From the NCBI GenBank assembly GCA_036169595.1, contig CM069766.1:1012001-1076000 (forward strand): a stretch of 64,000 bases of DNA, given 5' to 3'. Shown here piece after piece: positions 1 to 12,102 of this stretch (position 1 is the stretch's first letter; each line of letters opens with the position of its first letter). Source of the DNA: Dictyostelium firmibasis. Its lineage: Eukaryota > Evosea > Eumycetozoa > Dictyosteliales > Dictyosteliaceae. The position numbers and the translations under genes were made by a program. The notes beneath the pieces are model-generated. The model did no database searches, was not told the DNA's origin, and saw nothing but the letters and a program-made list of their open reading frames with translations.

Positions 1-3000
1 GACAATAGCATTGTCACCAGTAAGTTCTATTTGACTGGTGCATTCTTCTTTATGATGTTATATCCAAATTCAAATGTACTTCCAATCGTTCAATTGTTAC
101 AAATCATTCATAACAAACAACATTTGATCACAAGTGATGAGTCAACAAGTCGACGTTCAATCTTGTTACCATTGTTGCCAGAGGCTTTAATTTGCTACTT
201 GGAGAACTATACACCAGAAAATTTCTCATCAAAATTCTTATCAGACAATGACGATCCAGAGACCATTTGGAATAGCTCAATGAGAAAGGTTATGAGAGAA
301 AAGATTGAACTTCATTTGGCCTCATTACCTCAACGTCTTCATTCAAATACCACCACTATCTATGAGTATGTACCAATTCCAAAGATTGTCTTCGAAGAGT
401 TGGAGGGTGAATTATTCTGTCACTCCTTCTATTTATCACGTCTTTGTAACACTCGTAAATTCCCAAATTGGCCAATAAAACAACCATTAGAACTCTTTAA
501 ATCTGTACTTTTGGTTTGGTCAGAAGAGGCAGTTAAAGTACCACAAACCATGTCTGTTGATGAGGCATTAGAGGTATTGAATTTGAAACCAAACAAAGGT
601 ACCAACGGTAAAGCTCACAATTACAAAGATGATGATATTCGTAAGGCCTACTATAAATTGGCCGTCAAATACCATCCAGATAGAAACCCAGATGGTAGAG
701 AAATGTTTGAAAAGATTCAAGAAGCCTACGAACTCTTATCCACAGTCAATAATATTGACAACGAAAGAGGCTCCGATAAGAAGATATCATTGTTGTTATT
801 GACTCAGGTAATCTTATACACTCGTTTCATGGACTTGTTCAGACCATTCAAATATCCAGCATATCCACAACTCTGGAAATTAATCAATGAACTCTTGGTT
901 AATGATAAGGCATTTGAAAACACCAATAAGACTCCATTGATTTCACCAGCTATGGCATTATTATATTTAACCGTTGAAGCATCCCCATTGAATTCTGAAG
1001 AGATCACCAGAAATAATGGTGTACCAATCATTGCTAAATGCTTTGATAAGGCTGTTAACATCGCTTTCCTCTCAATTGACATTCCAATGCTCATCGTTCA
1101 AACAACCCCAATCTCTCCATCATTCGCTGGTAAACAACACAAAGGTGACTTACCAGAACCAAATAAAGATGGCTCAACATCAACCAATCCAAATGCCCCA
1201 CCAGATATCAATTCAACCACCCAAGAACAACCATCTGCACCAAAACCAAACCCAACCGCTACACCATCACCAACTACTGGTAATGCTTTGATCACAATTA
1301 GATCCTCCAAATTCAATATTAATGACCATCAAGATGGTGGTGCTGATATTCCAGGTGAAGTTATTGGTTCTGCTTTGAGAACTATGGCTGTCATGGCTAA
1401 ATTCCCAGGTTCACGTAAACAATTGGAAGCTAATAATCTTTCACTAAAGATCTGTGAAAACATTTGTAAATGTCTTTATCTCTCTTATAGTCATCCACAT
1501 ATTGTCACTTATGCATTGGAGGCCATCTATCAATTTGCCCGTCAAGATGATGAATTACAACAATCAATTATCAATGCAGGTGTTATGTGGCATCTCCTTA
1601 GATTATTGTATGGCTACGATCATACTCTCTTCAACAGTGGTATCACTGTAAACTCTGAATCCAATAGAATTATGATTGCAAACATTCATGCCAAACTTTC
1701 ATTGAAATCCATTAGACGTTTCTCTGGTATCAAATCTGAAGAGGATATGGAAGGCTATGTTGAACCATCCGATAAACCAACTGAACCAGTTAAAAAACCA
1801 GCTCCAGCTGTTCAAATTCCAAAGGGTCCAATCGCTGTTCCAATTCCTGAATTAAATGGCCAATTACAACTTACTGGTAGCCCAACCACCCAACCACAAT
1901 CACAACAATCACAATCTGCACCAACTACTTCCGCTTCAACTCCAACTGTTGATCCATTAGGTGGCAGTGGAGGTGTTACACAAACAACAACAACCTCTAA
2001 CACATCGCCAACTCAACAATCACCACAACAACAACCACAATCATCGCCACAACAACAACCACAACAACCAGGTAATCAAATTTCAACACAACAAAAGATC
2101 AATACATCTCAAATTAATTCATCACCAACTCAAACATCACAATCAACTGCACAAGCACAAAAGGATGCAGCACAAGCACAAAAGGATGCAGCAGCTCAAC
2201 AAAAATATCAAAAAGAATTAAAAGAATATATGGAAAGACCAGAAACCGAGTTCAATAAGATGGTTAGAGATATGGTTACCGTTTTCCTTACACCACATAT
2301 TGTTTTGAGATTAAAGATGCCAATTGGTACCGTTCCAAGTAAACATTATCATAAACTTTTAACAGAGATGAATACTAAACATGAGACAGCAGCATTCATT
2401 TGGAACAATTCCACCAGAGAGGATCTTATGGAATACCTCAACAAGAGATTGGATGATGCTTATCGTAATCCAACCACCATTCATCCATTTTCGACCGATA
2501 CCTTCACCTATAAATCATTGTCAAATGAACTCAAAGTCGGTGGTTACTATCTACGTGTTTACAATGCAAATCCATCGGCTCCAACCAATGCAACTACACC
2601 AATCCAAGAGTTGTTTGCACATTTGGTAGAATTCTTGGCAAAGGAAAGAACCACCAACGAATGTCCAGTCAGAAATCCAGATAAGAAACTTTGGGATCTT
2701 TACATTTGGAAGATCACTCAAGCATTGGAGTCATTAAGAAACGTTGTACAATTTGGAAAGGTTACACCAGCCCTTTACAATATGGCTGGCACAAATCGTA
2801 TGAGATTATTATTCAGTTTCTTGGCTCATCAAGACAATCAAAAGATTCAAAAGGTAACATTGGAATCATTGTTGTTGGTAACATCCAACATTGAGTGCAT
2901 CAATCATATCTCACAATTGGCCACTGAACCAGAGGGTAGTTTACTTCCATACTTGTTACAACTTTTAGCAAGACCAAACCCAGCCACTTTGGAATTGGCA

Positions 3001-4248
3001 TTAAAGGTAGAACATTCATTGGTTGCAATTTCACAACACGTAGTAGACACAATTAATCATTGTGGTTTGTTATACTTATTGGACGTTTTCTCAAATAATC
3101 AAATCACAATGGAGAATCGTATTAAAGCAGTTGGTGTTTTGGGTAGAATGATCATTGATAAAGTACATGGTCCAAGAGTTATCCTTTTTATTGGTAAATT
3201 CATTCCACCAGTTTTCAACTCTACAATGACTGAGGATCCACAACAAACCGTCATGGTATTCGATGCTCAACATGAAAATCCAGAGTTAATTTGGAATAAC
3301 AATACTCGTGCTCACTTGAAAGAAACCCTTACAAAGATGCAAAAAGAATATCAAGCTCAATTGGTTCAAGCAAGAACTTACAATCTTCATTGGAAATTAC
3401 CATCTGAAGACTTCCAAATCTCTTATAATCTTGGTGGCGAGGATGAATTGGTCATTGGTGGCGTTTACATTTCATTGTTCCTTAAACAACCAGGTTGGTC
3501 ATTACGTAATCCACGTAAATTCCTTTTGGACGTTTTCGATTTACTCTTGAAACTTGCAAATACCTCTGAAGTTAACTCTACTTTGGACCCAAAGATCCAA
3601 CCATTATCATTGGCCATCATTTCATTGTTCCAACACCACAATGTTCTCTCTGATCAATTACCATCAACCGGTTACATCGAAAAGATCCTTCCATTGTTAG
3701 GTCATAGTGTACCTCAAATCCGTTCATTGATGATCAATATTCTTCATTCAATGTCTGAGAGTCAAGTATGCGTCGATCATTTAGCAAAGGTTGGTAATGT
3801 TTGGAACCATCTCTCTAGAGCTATCTCTTTGCCAAATGATAATTTACCATTGACTGCCGAGTGTATCGGTAAAATTTTGGCACTCAATCGTTGTGAAAAA
3901 ACATGTCTCTCTGAACAAGCAGCTCGTAGTGACTTTATTAATCAATCATTGAAACTCTTGGAAAGAGGTAAAGGTGTCTCCCCAACCACTCAAGCTTTAG
4001 TTGTAAATTACCTTAAGAAATTGGAAATGGATCCACTACATGGCCAAACTATAACTGAAATTTTGGATAAATCTGAAACCTGGGCTTCATATTCCTCTCA
4101 AAGTCATGATCTTTTCATTACCGGTCCAGCCACAAACACTGCAGGTTTATTAACAGGTGGAACTTCTACTTCTGTAGGTCTCTTAACTTCAACCGCCTTC
4201 AATTCTACTTCTATGGGTAAGAATGATGAACCACCTCCATTACTTTAA
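1..4248 (+). CDS. rme8: RME-8 / DNAJC13 homologue, endosomal J-domain protein (5' truncated by window edge)
   Basis: The frame is open from base 1, so the gene starts upstream; 1415 codons are present and end at TAA 4246-4248. A J domain lies at about 550-750 with its HPD triad at 673-681. Three copies of the IWN motif (near 265, 2398 and 3288), each followed by a charged helix, are the family hallmark: [26 protein letters not shown]. Known RME-8 proteins are about 2200 residues with a central J domain; they recruit Hsc70 to endosomes, control clathrin and WASH/retromer recycling and uncoat vesicles. Between the J domain and the later IWN repeats is a Pro/Gln/Thr-rich insert (about 1150-1290 and 1750-2220), typical Dictyostelium low-complexity filling. 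Armadillo-like helices occupy the rest. No intron is visible in this part. Family assignment is firm; the N-terminal lipid-binding part cannot be seen. Confidence 0.93.
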   Translation, partial: DNSIVTSKFYLTGAFFFMMLYPNSNVLPIVQLLQIIHNKQHLITSDESTSRRSILLPLLPEALICYLENYTPENFSSKFLSDNDDPETIWNSSMRKVMREKIELHLASLPQRLHSNTTTIYEYVPIPKIVFEELEGELFCHSFYLSRLCNTRKFPNWPIKQPLELFKSVLLVWSEEAVKVPQTMSVDEALEVLNLKPNKGTNGKAHNYKDDDIRKAYYKLAVKYHPDRNPDGREMFEKIQEAYELLSTVNNIDNERGSDKKISLLLLTQVILYTRFMDLFRPFKYPAYPQLWKLINELLVNDKAFENTNKTPLISPAMALLYLTVEASPLNSEEITRNNGVPIIAKCFDKAVNIAFLSIDIPMLIVQTTPISPSFAGKQHKGDLPEPNKDGSTSTNPNAPPDINSTTQEQPSAPKPNPTATPSPTTGNALITIRSSKFNINDHQDGGADIPGEVIGSALRTMAVMAKFPGSRKQLEANNLSLKICENICKCLYLSYSHPHIVTYALEAIYQFARQDDELQQSIINAGVMWHLLRLLYGYDHTLFNSGITVNSESNRIMIANIHAKLSLKSIRRFSGIKSEEDMEGYVEPSDKPTEPVKKPAPAVQIPKGPIAVPIPELNGQLQLTGSPTTQPQSQQSQSAPTTSASTPTVDPLGGSGGVTQTTTTSNTSPTQQSPQQQPQSSPQQQPQQPGNQISTQQKINTSQINSSPTQTSQSTAQAQKDAAQAQKDAAAQQKYQKELKEYMERPETEFNKMVRDMVTVFLTPHIVLRLKMPIGTVPSKHYHKLLTEMNTKHETAAFIWNNSTREDLMEYLNKRLDDAYRNPTTIHPFSTDTFTYKSLSNELKVGGYYLRVYNANPSAPTNATTPIQELFAHLVEFLAKERTTNECPVRNPDKKLWDLYIWKITQALESLRNVVQFGKVTPALYNMAGTNRMRLLFSFLAHQDNQKIQKVTLESLLLVTSNIECINHISQLATEPEGSLLPYLLQLLARPNPATLELALKVEHSLVAISQHVVDTINHCGLLYLLDVFSNNQITMENRIKAVGVLGRMIIDKVHGPRVILFIGKFIPPVFNSTMTEDPQQTVMVFDAQHENPELIWNNNTRAHLKETLTKMQKEYQAQLVQARTYNLHWKLPSEDFQISYNLGGEDELVIGGVYISLFLKQPGWSLRNPRKFLLDVFDLLLKLANTSEVNSTLDPKIQPLSLAIISLFQHHNVLSDQLPSTGYIEKILPLLGHSVPQIRSLMINILHSMSESQVCVDHLAKVGNVWNHLSRAISLPNDNLPLTAECIGKILALNRCEKTCLSEQAARSDFINQSLKLLERGKGVSPTTQALVVNYLKKLEMDPLHGQTITEILDKSETWASYSSQSHDLFITGPATNTAGLLTGGTSTSVGLLTSTAFNSTSMGKNDEPPPLL

Positions 4249-4719
4249 TTAAAAAAAAAAACGAACGAAATAAATTTATAAAATAAAAAAAAAAAAGAAC
4301 AACTTAAATAAAAACATATAAAATTATATTTTACTCGAAATTTCAGATTTCCAAATTGTTTCGATTGGTTTGTTTTATTATTTTTTAAAATATAAAAAAA
4401 TTAATTTTAAACTTGTTAAATTATCAAAAAATAAAATCAAGAGCAATACCAATAATAAAAATAGCGATAACAATTTTATCGATCTAACTTTTTAATTAAT
4501 ATTAATTATAATTAAAGAGATGCATAAAAAAAAACTAGAACAACATCTTTTCATGTTTTTAATAGAAGTAGCTGAAGTGCCGACTAAAAAAAAGAAGCAT
4601 GTTATTTTTATAAAAAGCGAAAAAATGCAACGAATAAAAGTTTAAAAATAAAAAATTAGAAAATAAAATTTAAAAAAAATCTTTTTTTTTCAAAAAACCG
4701 ATCATCCCAAATAACTAGA
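4249..4719. other. Intergenic, RME-8 3' end to secreted-protein gene
   Basis: A/T-rich spacer between two plus-strand genes. It holds A-runs just after the RME-8 stop with AATAAA-like strings, and a T-run followed by A-rich DNA in front of the next ATG. I see no other gene or structured RNA. Confidence 0.6.
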
Positions 4720-5364
4720 ATGAAATTTATATTACCACTTTTTATTTTATTAGTATCAATTGAATTTATATTATCATTATCATCATCTTCATCGAATGAC
4801 TGGTCATATACATCATCAGATGCATCATCAAATGCATTTAATTGGTTAAAAACTGAAATGTATACAAATTCAGAAACATGTGAAGGTGATTTATTATCAG
4901 CAGCATATTTAAAAACAGGTTTTTGTGGATTTGAAGGAATTTCAAAAGTTGTTTGTTTAGACGATGGTACAGTTGAAAATATAATTTATACAGAACAAGG
5001 TTGCACAGGTGATATAAAAGAAAGAATTAAAATTGAACCAAACAATTGTACAAATTCCGAGAAATATATTTGCACAGAGTCAATTGAAATTCCTAGTAAT
5101 ACATTTCAAGTTTGGTTTACCCATTCAACTTGTGAAAATGATAATTGGAAAGAAGATGTTTGGCAAATGGAATATATATTATTAAATTCATGTTTATATG
5201 CTAATACAGGTGCAAATACAATTCATTGTAACTCCACAATAGCCTATGAAAATATATACAATACAACAAACTCGTGTAATGCATCTGAACAAACTGGTTA
5301 TAAATTTTTAACATTACCAGAGTGTGGTAAAAAATCACATATGTTTTCAATTTGCGATAATTAA
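4720..5364 (+). CDS. Secreted 12-cysteine protein with a duplicated six-cysteine module
   Basis: 214 residues, single exon. An N-terminal signal peptide (MKFILPLFILLVSIEFILS) is followed by a Ser-rich stretch, then twelve cysteines and several N-glycosylation sequons. The cysteines fall into two sets of six with nearly equal spacing: gaps of 14-9-15-14-7 in the first half and 19-11-15-15-9 in the second. This suggests an internal duplication of a disulfide-rich module. No membrane anchor or GPI tail is seen, so secretion is likely. I do not recognise the family; Dictyostelium has many small secreted Cys-rich proteins of unknown role. It converges on the alkyl-DHAP synthase gene with only 81 bases between stop codons. 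Confidence 0.8.
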   Translation: MKFILPLFILLVSIEFILSLSSSSSNDWSYTSSDASSNAFNWLKTEMYTNSETCEGDLLSAAYLKTGFCGFEGISKVVCLDDGTVENIIYTEQGCTGDIKERIKIEPNNCTNSEKYICTESIEIPSNTFQVWFTHSTCENDNWKEDVWQMEYILLNSCLYANTGANTIHCNSTIAYENIYNTTNSCNASEQTGYKFLTLPECGKKSHMFSICDN

Positions 5365-5445
5365 TAAAATAATAATGTTAACAATTTATTTAATTTTTTT
5401 ATTTTTTATTTATTATTTATTAAATTAAATTTAATTTAATTTAAA

Positions 5446-7486
5446 TTAAAGTTTTGGATGTTTGACATTAATGACATCAAACAAGTATGGTTCTTTATTA
5501 TTCTCTTCTTTAATTGATGGAATTAATTTTCTTGGATTACAAATATCTTTTGGATCGATAGTTTCTTTGAGAGAACGATAAATATTGATCCAACCTTTGG
5601 TTGCATAACGAGTCATCCATGGTACGTGTTCATAGCCAACACCATGATGATGAGAGAGAGAACCACCATATTTAAAGATAATATCGGTCATGAGTTTCTT
5701 TGCTTCGATGTATTGAGCCATATCTTTGTTTTCATTTTGTTTGGAAGCGAAAATGAAGTAAAGACAAACACCATTAGAATAGGTATGAGAAATGTGAGCA
5801 CAAATCCAAGCTGGAATACCTTGATCCTTAAAGTGTTTTACAAAGGTTTGTTTGGCATCTTTCCAAAGTGATTGAAGGTTAGCGTAGGAAACAGTTGTTT
5901 CAGCTACATCAACCCACATATTATGATCGAGTAAAAAGTCACGAATATAAGGAAGATCATATCTTTTTTCAGCCCAAGTTTTACCTGGAGTAGAACCTAA
6001 ACCAAAGGCAGCATTCTTTGAGAGAATGTCGAAAACTGAGGTTCTATGGAAATCGACTACTTTCTTTGGACCCTCGAAACCAATGATTGAGAGACAAACA
6101 TTTTTGAAATCAAAGGAACGAATGTAATGAAGATACTTTTTAACCATTGCACTTGTGAACTCACTGATTGGACCTTTACTTGGTTTCCATGCAAAACTTA
6201 ATTGAGTCTCCTCTGGATCGTAGACACGAATCATTGTTGGGATAACCTCTGAGGAACGAATTTGTTGGAGAGCAGAGACAGCATGAGCAAAAGTTGGGAA
6301 AAGGAAACCATAGTATTCGGCAGCTTGAGGTACGGCATGAACCTTCATAACTGCTTCAGTAATGATACCAAGTGTACCCTCAGAGCCGAGAATAATATGT
6401 TTATAGTTGATACCTGCACCTGAACGAGCACCATTTCTAAGTTCCAATGTACCAGTTGGTGTGACAGTTTTGAAACTGACGGCCATATCTTCGATATCAC
6501 CATATTTATCGGATTGATGACCCGATGAACAAGTTGCTAACCAACCACCTAATGTTGAGAACTCAAATGAATCTGGGTCATGACCTAAACTAACACCTTG
6601 TTTGTGTAATTGTTTCTCTAACTCTGGTCCCATAATACCAACTTGAATACATGCTGTCATCTCTCTACGATCGACCCATAAAACTTTATTCATTCTTCTC
6701 ATATCGATAGATATGGTGTATCTATCATTGGATACTGGTTCAATTGCACCAACAATATTTGAACCACCTCCCATTGGAATGATAACTACATTAAATTTAT
6801 GTGCAAGTTGTACTAATCTTTCAACTTCTTCATGTGAATGTGGTAAAACAATTAAATCTGGTGCATTTTTGACTTGACCACTTTTTAAAATAAATGAAAA
6901 AAATATTAGATATAAAATAAAATTTAACCAAAATAAAATTAAAAATAAAGAGTTTATATATTTAACCTCTTTTAAATAATATAATGGTGATGAAAACAAA
7001 CAAATGAACGAATGAACGAATGAAAGAATGAATGAACGAATGAACGAACGAAAGGAATAAATAACAAATAATTGAAAATAATTACATTCTAACTCTAATT
7101 AAATCTCTTAATGATTTACCAAATGTATGAGTAATACGTGCTAATTTATCATCTTTTAATTGATCAGCTAAAAAGAAAGCTTTTAATTCTCTAACAAATT
7201 CTGGATATTGTTTTGGTGGATCTACATGAATATTCTCAACTTGTAATGATGGTGTTTCCTCTAATACGAATGGTTTATCCTCTTCACCTGGTAAAGATAA
7301 TTCCTTCTTTATGAATCCTCTAAGTGATGGTAATGGTACACTAGATAATTCTGGTGTTGTCATTGCAATAGTACCTGATGGTTTCAATTGATGAAGGAAT
7401 TTTCTTGTATCACCCCAACCATTCCATTTAATTTGTTGATATAAATCAACTTGTTCCTTTGGGTATTCCTTTTTTTCACCGCTCAT
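5446..7486 (-). CDS. eapA: Alkyldihydroxyacetonephosphate synthase (ether lipid synthesis, peroxisomal)
   Basis: Two exons: 7086-7486 and 5446-6880, intron 6881-7085 (GTAATT...AAAAAG). Spliced length is 611 residues. The enzyme swaps the fatty acid of acyl-DHAP for a fatty alcohol, the step that makes the ether bond of plasmalogens. The FAD-binding PCMH fold is clear: IPMGGGSNIVGAIEP for the pyrophosphate loop, the DPDSFEFSTLGGWLATCSSG stretch and GSEGTLGIITEAVMKV. The His cluster SLSHHHGVGYEHVPWM near residues 544-546 matches the active site of the family. The C-terminus PKL is a peroxisomal PTS1-type signal, unlike the PTS2 used by mammals. The start at 7486 (MSGEKKEYPKEQ) is the first ATG after an A/T-rich leader. 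An in-frame ATG at 6999 lies inside the intron and is not the start. The symbol is from memory. Confidence 0.95.
7002..7054. repeat. AATGAACG octamer tandem repeat in the alkyl-DHAP synthase intron
   Basis: About six imperfect copies of the 8-base unit AATGAACG, on the plus strand, sit inside the intron close to its 5' splice site (the gene runs on the minus strand). Variants include AATGAAAG. Confidence 0.85.
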
Positions 7487-7976
<490 letters not shown>

Positions 7977-8933
7977 TCAAGAGAATTGTTTACATTGACC
8001 ACCATTGAAATGTAATTTAGAATAGACATTCAAACATAACCAACAGAATTGGTATTTACATGATTTACAGGTCATATGATTGCAACCACCATTCTTTTCA
8101 ATCTTTGATTTACAATTTGGACATGGTTTAGTGTTCTGTTTTGCCCATTCTTCAAATTTTTGATCTGATGTCTCTTTTAATATTTTGAATTCCTTCCATT
8201 CTCTACAAGTCATATCCTGGTGCCCTATTATAGAATGAAAAAAAAAAAAAATAGAAATAGAATAAAAAATAATTATTTAATACATTCAAACTTGAGTTTA
8301 AAAAATGAAAACAATTTTTTACTTACAATCTGATTTACAATTAAAACAAAAAGTATATCTACAAGATTGACTTGTACAGATGATCATAGTGGTGGTATCA
8401 GCATCACCAAACATAGCGTTGTTACAACCAGGACGTGGACAAAATCTAGAGTTTGGATCCTCTTTCAAAGTGATTTCTAATAAAAAATCTTCATATTTTG
8501 CCATTGTTTTCTTGTCGACATTATGTTTAATCTCTTGATAATTTACCAATCTACGACATTTTGGTTCGGGGCATTGAATTGATTTACAATCACCATCGAA
8601 TATTTTACTCTTAAAATGTTGACCAATACAATCTTTACAGAAACGGTGATGACAATCATCCAATGTATAGATTTCATCGATCAAAAGTTCCTCATCGAAA
8701 CATATCTGGCAAGTGTATCTCTTATTCTCCAATTCTAAATCCTTTTTAATCTTTTCCTCTTCTAAGAATCTTTTTAACATTACATTTTCCATAAGTTCCT
8801 CATCTCTTCTTTTTTTCTCTAATTCATTTTGTTCTTGTTCTAATAACTTCTTTACATACTCCGAATCATTACTATTTTTATTTTCATTATTAACATCCCT
8901 AAATTTTGAAATAAATATGACATTAGGTAATTG

Positions 8934-8965
<32 letters not shown>

Positions 8966-9632
8966 TAAATAAGTTACATTTGAATATCATCTTTAAATGC
9001 TGATAAAATGAAAGCCATGGATTCTTTTTCTTGTTGTTCTTTTAAAATTAATCTTTCTTTTTCTGATTTCATTTCCTCATCTAATAATCGGACAATTTCT
9101 CTTTGTTCATCATCTAATTGATTTTGATTTTTTACGTTGGCTACTGTAGTTTTTGTAGTGGTGGTAGTGGTAGTAGTATTTTTAGTTGGTGGTTCATTAG
9201 TTTCATCATTGTTACTATTGATATCAGGGGTACTATTAGTATTGGTATTTGAATCTGTATTTCTATTTGTATTTGGATTAACAGGATTTTGTTCATCATT
9301 AGTTGTTGAGGTATAGTTCATTAAGTATTGAACCAATTCATCAATATCATTATAGTCTTCTGTGGCTTTGATTGCAACAGATAGTTCTATTGATGGTAAT
9401 ATAGATGCAACAAGTCTTAACCATTCATATTTAATTTTTTCACTTGGTTTATTTTGGGTTTGTTCCTGTCGATGTTGACGTTGGTTTTGATGTTGATGTT
9501 GATATTGATGTAGATTTTGTATTCTTGTTTGTTGGAGTTGTTGTTGTAATGCTTGTTGAACTTGTTGCTGTATAATTTGTTGAATTGATGGTTGTAAATT
9601 TTTGTAATCAAAGTTAAGGCCATTAATATCAC

Positions 9633-9693
<61 letters not shown>

Positions 9694-9960
9694 ATTGAGT
9701 CTATAGTAATTATCATAGTTATTACTGTTAATATTATTATTGTTGTAATGATGATCGTAATAATCATAGTTATTATTATTATTATTAATATTATTATTAT
9801 TATTAATATTATTATTATTATTATTATTAATATTATTATTATTATTATTGTTACGGTTCATTGATGATGCATTAGTATTATGAGAGAATGGAAGTTCATC
9901 ATATTCAAATAGGTAGTTGTTATTATTGTTTACATTTAATGATTTAGATGTAAAGTTCAT
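7977..9960 (-). CDS. RBR-type (RING1-IBR-RING2) E3 ubiquitin ligase with polyN N-terminus
   Basis: Three exons: 8978-9960, 8327-8898 and 7977-8224, giving 600 residues. Introns are 8899-8977 (GTAACT...TTTAG) and 8225-8326 (GTAAGT...AATAG); both junctions restore a continuous frame. The N-terminal third is Asn/Gln-rich. A helical stretch around LVASILPSIELSVAIKATED resembles a CUE/UBA-like ubiquitin-binding motif. A charged coiled coil then leads to RING1 (first ligands C391, C394 in YTCQICFDEE), an IBR ending FCFNCKSDWHQDMTC, and RING2/Rcat CPNCKSKIEKNGGCNHMTC. In RING2, Cys566 of GGCNHM lines up with the catalytic Cys of parkin, so RING/HECT-hybrid transfer chemistry should be intact. Which RBR subfamily (ARIH, RNF14, RNF216 or other) is unclear; it lacks an obvious RWD or Ariadne domain. 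Confidence 0.9.
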
Positions 9961-10556
9961 TTTTTTATCTTTTATTTTTTATTTTTTTTTTATTTGTTTT
10001 TTCTTTTTTTTTTTTTTATTGTCTTATTTTTTTTTATTAGTTTTTTATTTTCTGCCCGTTATGAAAAAAAAAATAAAAAAAAAAAAAAATTAAAATCCAT
10101 TTAGAATTTTTCTCATTTTTAATTTCTCATTTTTTTTTTCTCATTAGATTTTTTAAAAATTTCATTGAATTATTTTCTTTTTTTTAAAAAATAATATTAA
10201 TGAGATAAAAAAAGAATAATATTCTTTTCCCGTCGATCAAATAATTTCGAGGTGATAAAAAAGGTAGTATTTAATCTATTAAATAATTATTATCAATTGT
10301 GATAGAATAAAAAATAGAAATAAAAAAAAAAAAAAAAAAAAATATAAAATATTTATATAATTTAGTAAATTATGTTACAAAAATAAATTATTTCTCATAA
10401 TACCCACATGTGGTAAAATCTTTTTTTTTTTATTTTTTTTTTTATTTTACTTTTTATATTTTTTTTTTTTTATTTTATTTTTAAAAATAGTAATTTGGGA
10501 AAAAAGAAAATAAAAATTAATAGTATTTCATTAAATTAAATAAAATAAAAAAAAAA
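9961..10556. other. Divergent intergenic region
   Basis: Shared 5' region of the RBR ligase (minus) and the first 2OG-like gene (plus). It is mostly A- and T-runs. One non-simple element is the perfect palindrome CCACATGTGG at 10404-10413, about 145 bases before the ATG at 10557. No gene is seen. Confidence 0.6.
10404..10413. promoter_or_regulatory. CCACATGTGG palindrome, possible protein-binding site
   Basis: A perfect 10-base palindrome containing the E-box-like core CACATGTG, in DNA that is otherwise almost only A and T, upstream of the gene starting at 10557. The regulatory role is an inference from position and base content. Confidence 0.3.
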
Positions 10557-11846
10557 ATGGTGAAAATTGGAAATAATTTTAAATTTTGTCAATTAAAAGG
10601 TTTATTACAAAGTGAGGGAATTAAAGAGATTAAAGAATTACCTAAAACCAATTTTTATACTCAGAGTATTATTGAAGCACCACTTGGTATAAGAATTGAT
10701 GGTGTGGCACAAAATGAATCAAATTATTTATCAATTCCATGTGTCGATACACAAATTAATAGATTAATTTCAAATAGACATATTTCTAATAATAGTAGCA
10801 CTAATGTTTGGGAGATTGATAAAAATAATATTGAAATAGGCGATGGAAATCTATGGAAAGAGATAGAAGAGAAAATCATTAATAAAATTAAATTGGGAAT
10901 GGGAATTTATCAAGATGAATTAATTAAAATGGATTTTAAAAAATTGATAATTATTAAAGAACATGGTTATATACCTTATCAAGATATCAATACAACAACA
11001 ACTACAGTTAAAAATAATAATAATGATATATTTGGAAAATTGTTAATATCCTTACCATCGAAATCACATGGTGGAGATTTGGTTGTATCAAATCCAAAGA
11101 ATGAAAAAGATCATAGTAAAATTCAATTATCCAATCATTTCGGATCGTTAATTAATATGGTTTCATTTTACTCGGATTGTATTTACACAACAGAACCATT
11201 ACAATCAGGAATAAGAGTTTATTTGGAATATGACTTAATAAAGTCAACTAAAAGATCTTTGTCAGCACAAATTTTAACTCAAATTAAAAATGATTCAAAT
11301 GAGAAAGTTAAGGAGCTATCGAAATCGATAAATTTCTGTTTAGGTGATGGGAAACTAAATAATATAGTTTATTTATTTGAAAATCAATATAACATTGAAT
11401 CAATAGTTGAAAAATTTATGGGAACAGATTTACAAATAGTTGAAAAGATAAATAAAATATCAATGGATTTATCAAATGATTTGGCATTTTGTTTTGGTTA
11501 TTTTCATTTAATTGAAAAATCTATTGGTTTATTCTCAATGGATGAAAAAAAGAAATTCACCCAAAATGAATCTATAATCACAGAGAATTTCGTCCATTGT
11601 TTTAGAGATATTAATAATAATTTAGTTGATATTCCAAACATTCAAATCTCAAAAGATTTATCAGAGGTTATAACCTCAATTGATTTTAATAATATTAAAC
11701 CATATCAATTAATAACAAATCAAGATTTAAATAGTCAAATTTCAATATATGAAATACCTTCATTAATAATATTTAAAAAATCAACTTTAGAAGATAATGA
11801 TATATCAATAAGACAACCAGAATTAAAAAAAGGAAAATTTCTTTGA
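10557..11846 (+). CDS. Degenerate 2OG-Fe(II) oxygenase-like protein, short family member (gene A)
   Basis: 429 residues, one exon, start in an A-rich context. The fold signature is that of the large fungal/amoebal 2OG-oxygenase-like group: DIFGKLLISLPSKSHGGDLVV at 157-177, then MVSFYSDC (201-208) and SGIRVYLEY (217-225), matching the usual 'fGtLlv-LPs--GGeL-v ... FYsDceHeV-pv-SGyRv-L-Y'. The first iron motif HxD appears as PYQD (140-143), with Tyr for His, and the distal His after FYSDC is absent (CIYTTEP). The Arg of SGxR, expected to hold 2-oxoglutarate, is kept. A middle block (NIVYLFENQYNIESIV...) is shared with the genes at 17756 and 22638, but this protein stops right after IPSLIIFKKST, where those two continue for many hundreds of residues. 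I infer a pseudo-oxygenase; the substrate is unknown. Confidence 0.65.
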   Translation: MVKIGNNFKFCQLKGLLQSEGIKEIKELPKTNFYTQSIIEAPLGIRIDGVAQNESNYLSIPCVDTQINRLISNRHISNNSSTNVWEIDKNNIEIGDGNLWKEIEEKIINKIKLGMGIYQDELIKMDFKKLIIIKEHGYIPYQDINTTTTTVKNNNNDIFGKLLISLPSKSHGGDLVVSNPKNEKDHSKIQLSNHFGSLINMVSFYSDCIYTTEPLQSGIRVYLEYDLIKSTKRSLSAQILTQIKNDSNEKVKELSKSINFCLGDGKLNNIVYLFENQYNIESIVEKFMGTDLQIVEKINKISMDLSNDLAFCFGYFHLIEKSIGLFSMDEKKKFTQNESIITENFVHCFRDINNNLVDIPNIQISKDLSEVITSIDFNNIKPYQLITNQDLNSQISIYEIPSLIIFKKSTLEDNDISIRQPELKKGKFL

Positions 11847-12102
11847 AAAAAATAATTAAAATAAAAATAAATTTCAATTTAATTACCACTTTTTTTCTTT
11901 ATCTGGATAGTTTCTTTTTTTTTAAAACAATTTCTTTAATTTTTTATAACACCACTACCACTATTAATTTTTTTTTTTTTAATTTTTTTTTTTTTTATTT
12001 TTTTTTTTCCAAAAAAAAAAAACTATTTATATTTTTTAAAAAAAATATTTAATGATATTAAAGTTAAAAAAAAAACAATAATAAAATTATATTTTTAAAA
12101 AA

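Noticed and set aside
6881-6999. In-frame ATG at 6999 as start of alkyl-DHAP synthase
   Set aside because: It lies inside the intron; exon 1 from 7486 supplies the missing N-terminal part and the spliced length fits the family.
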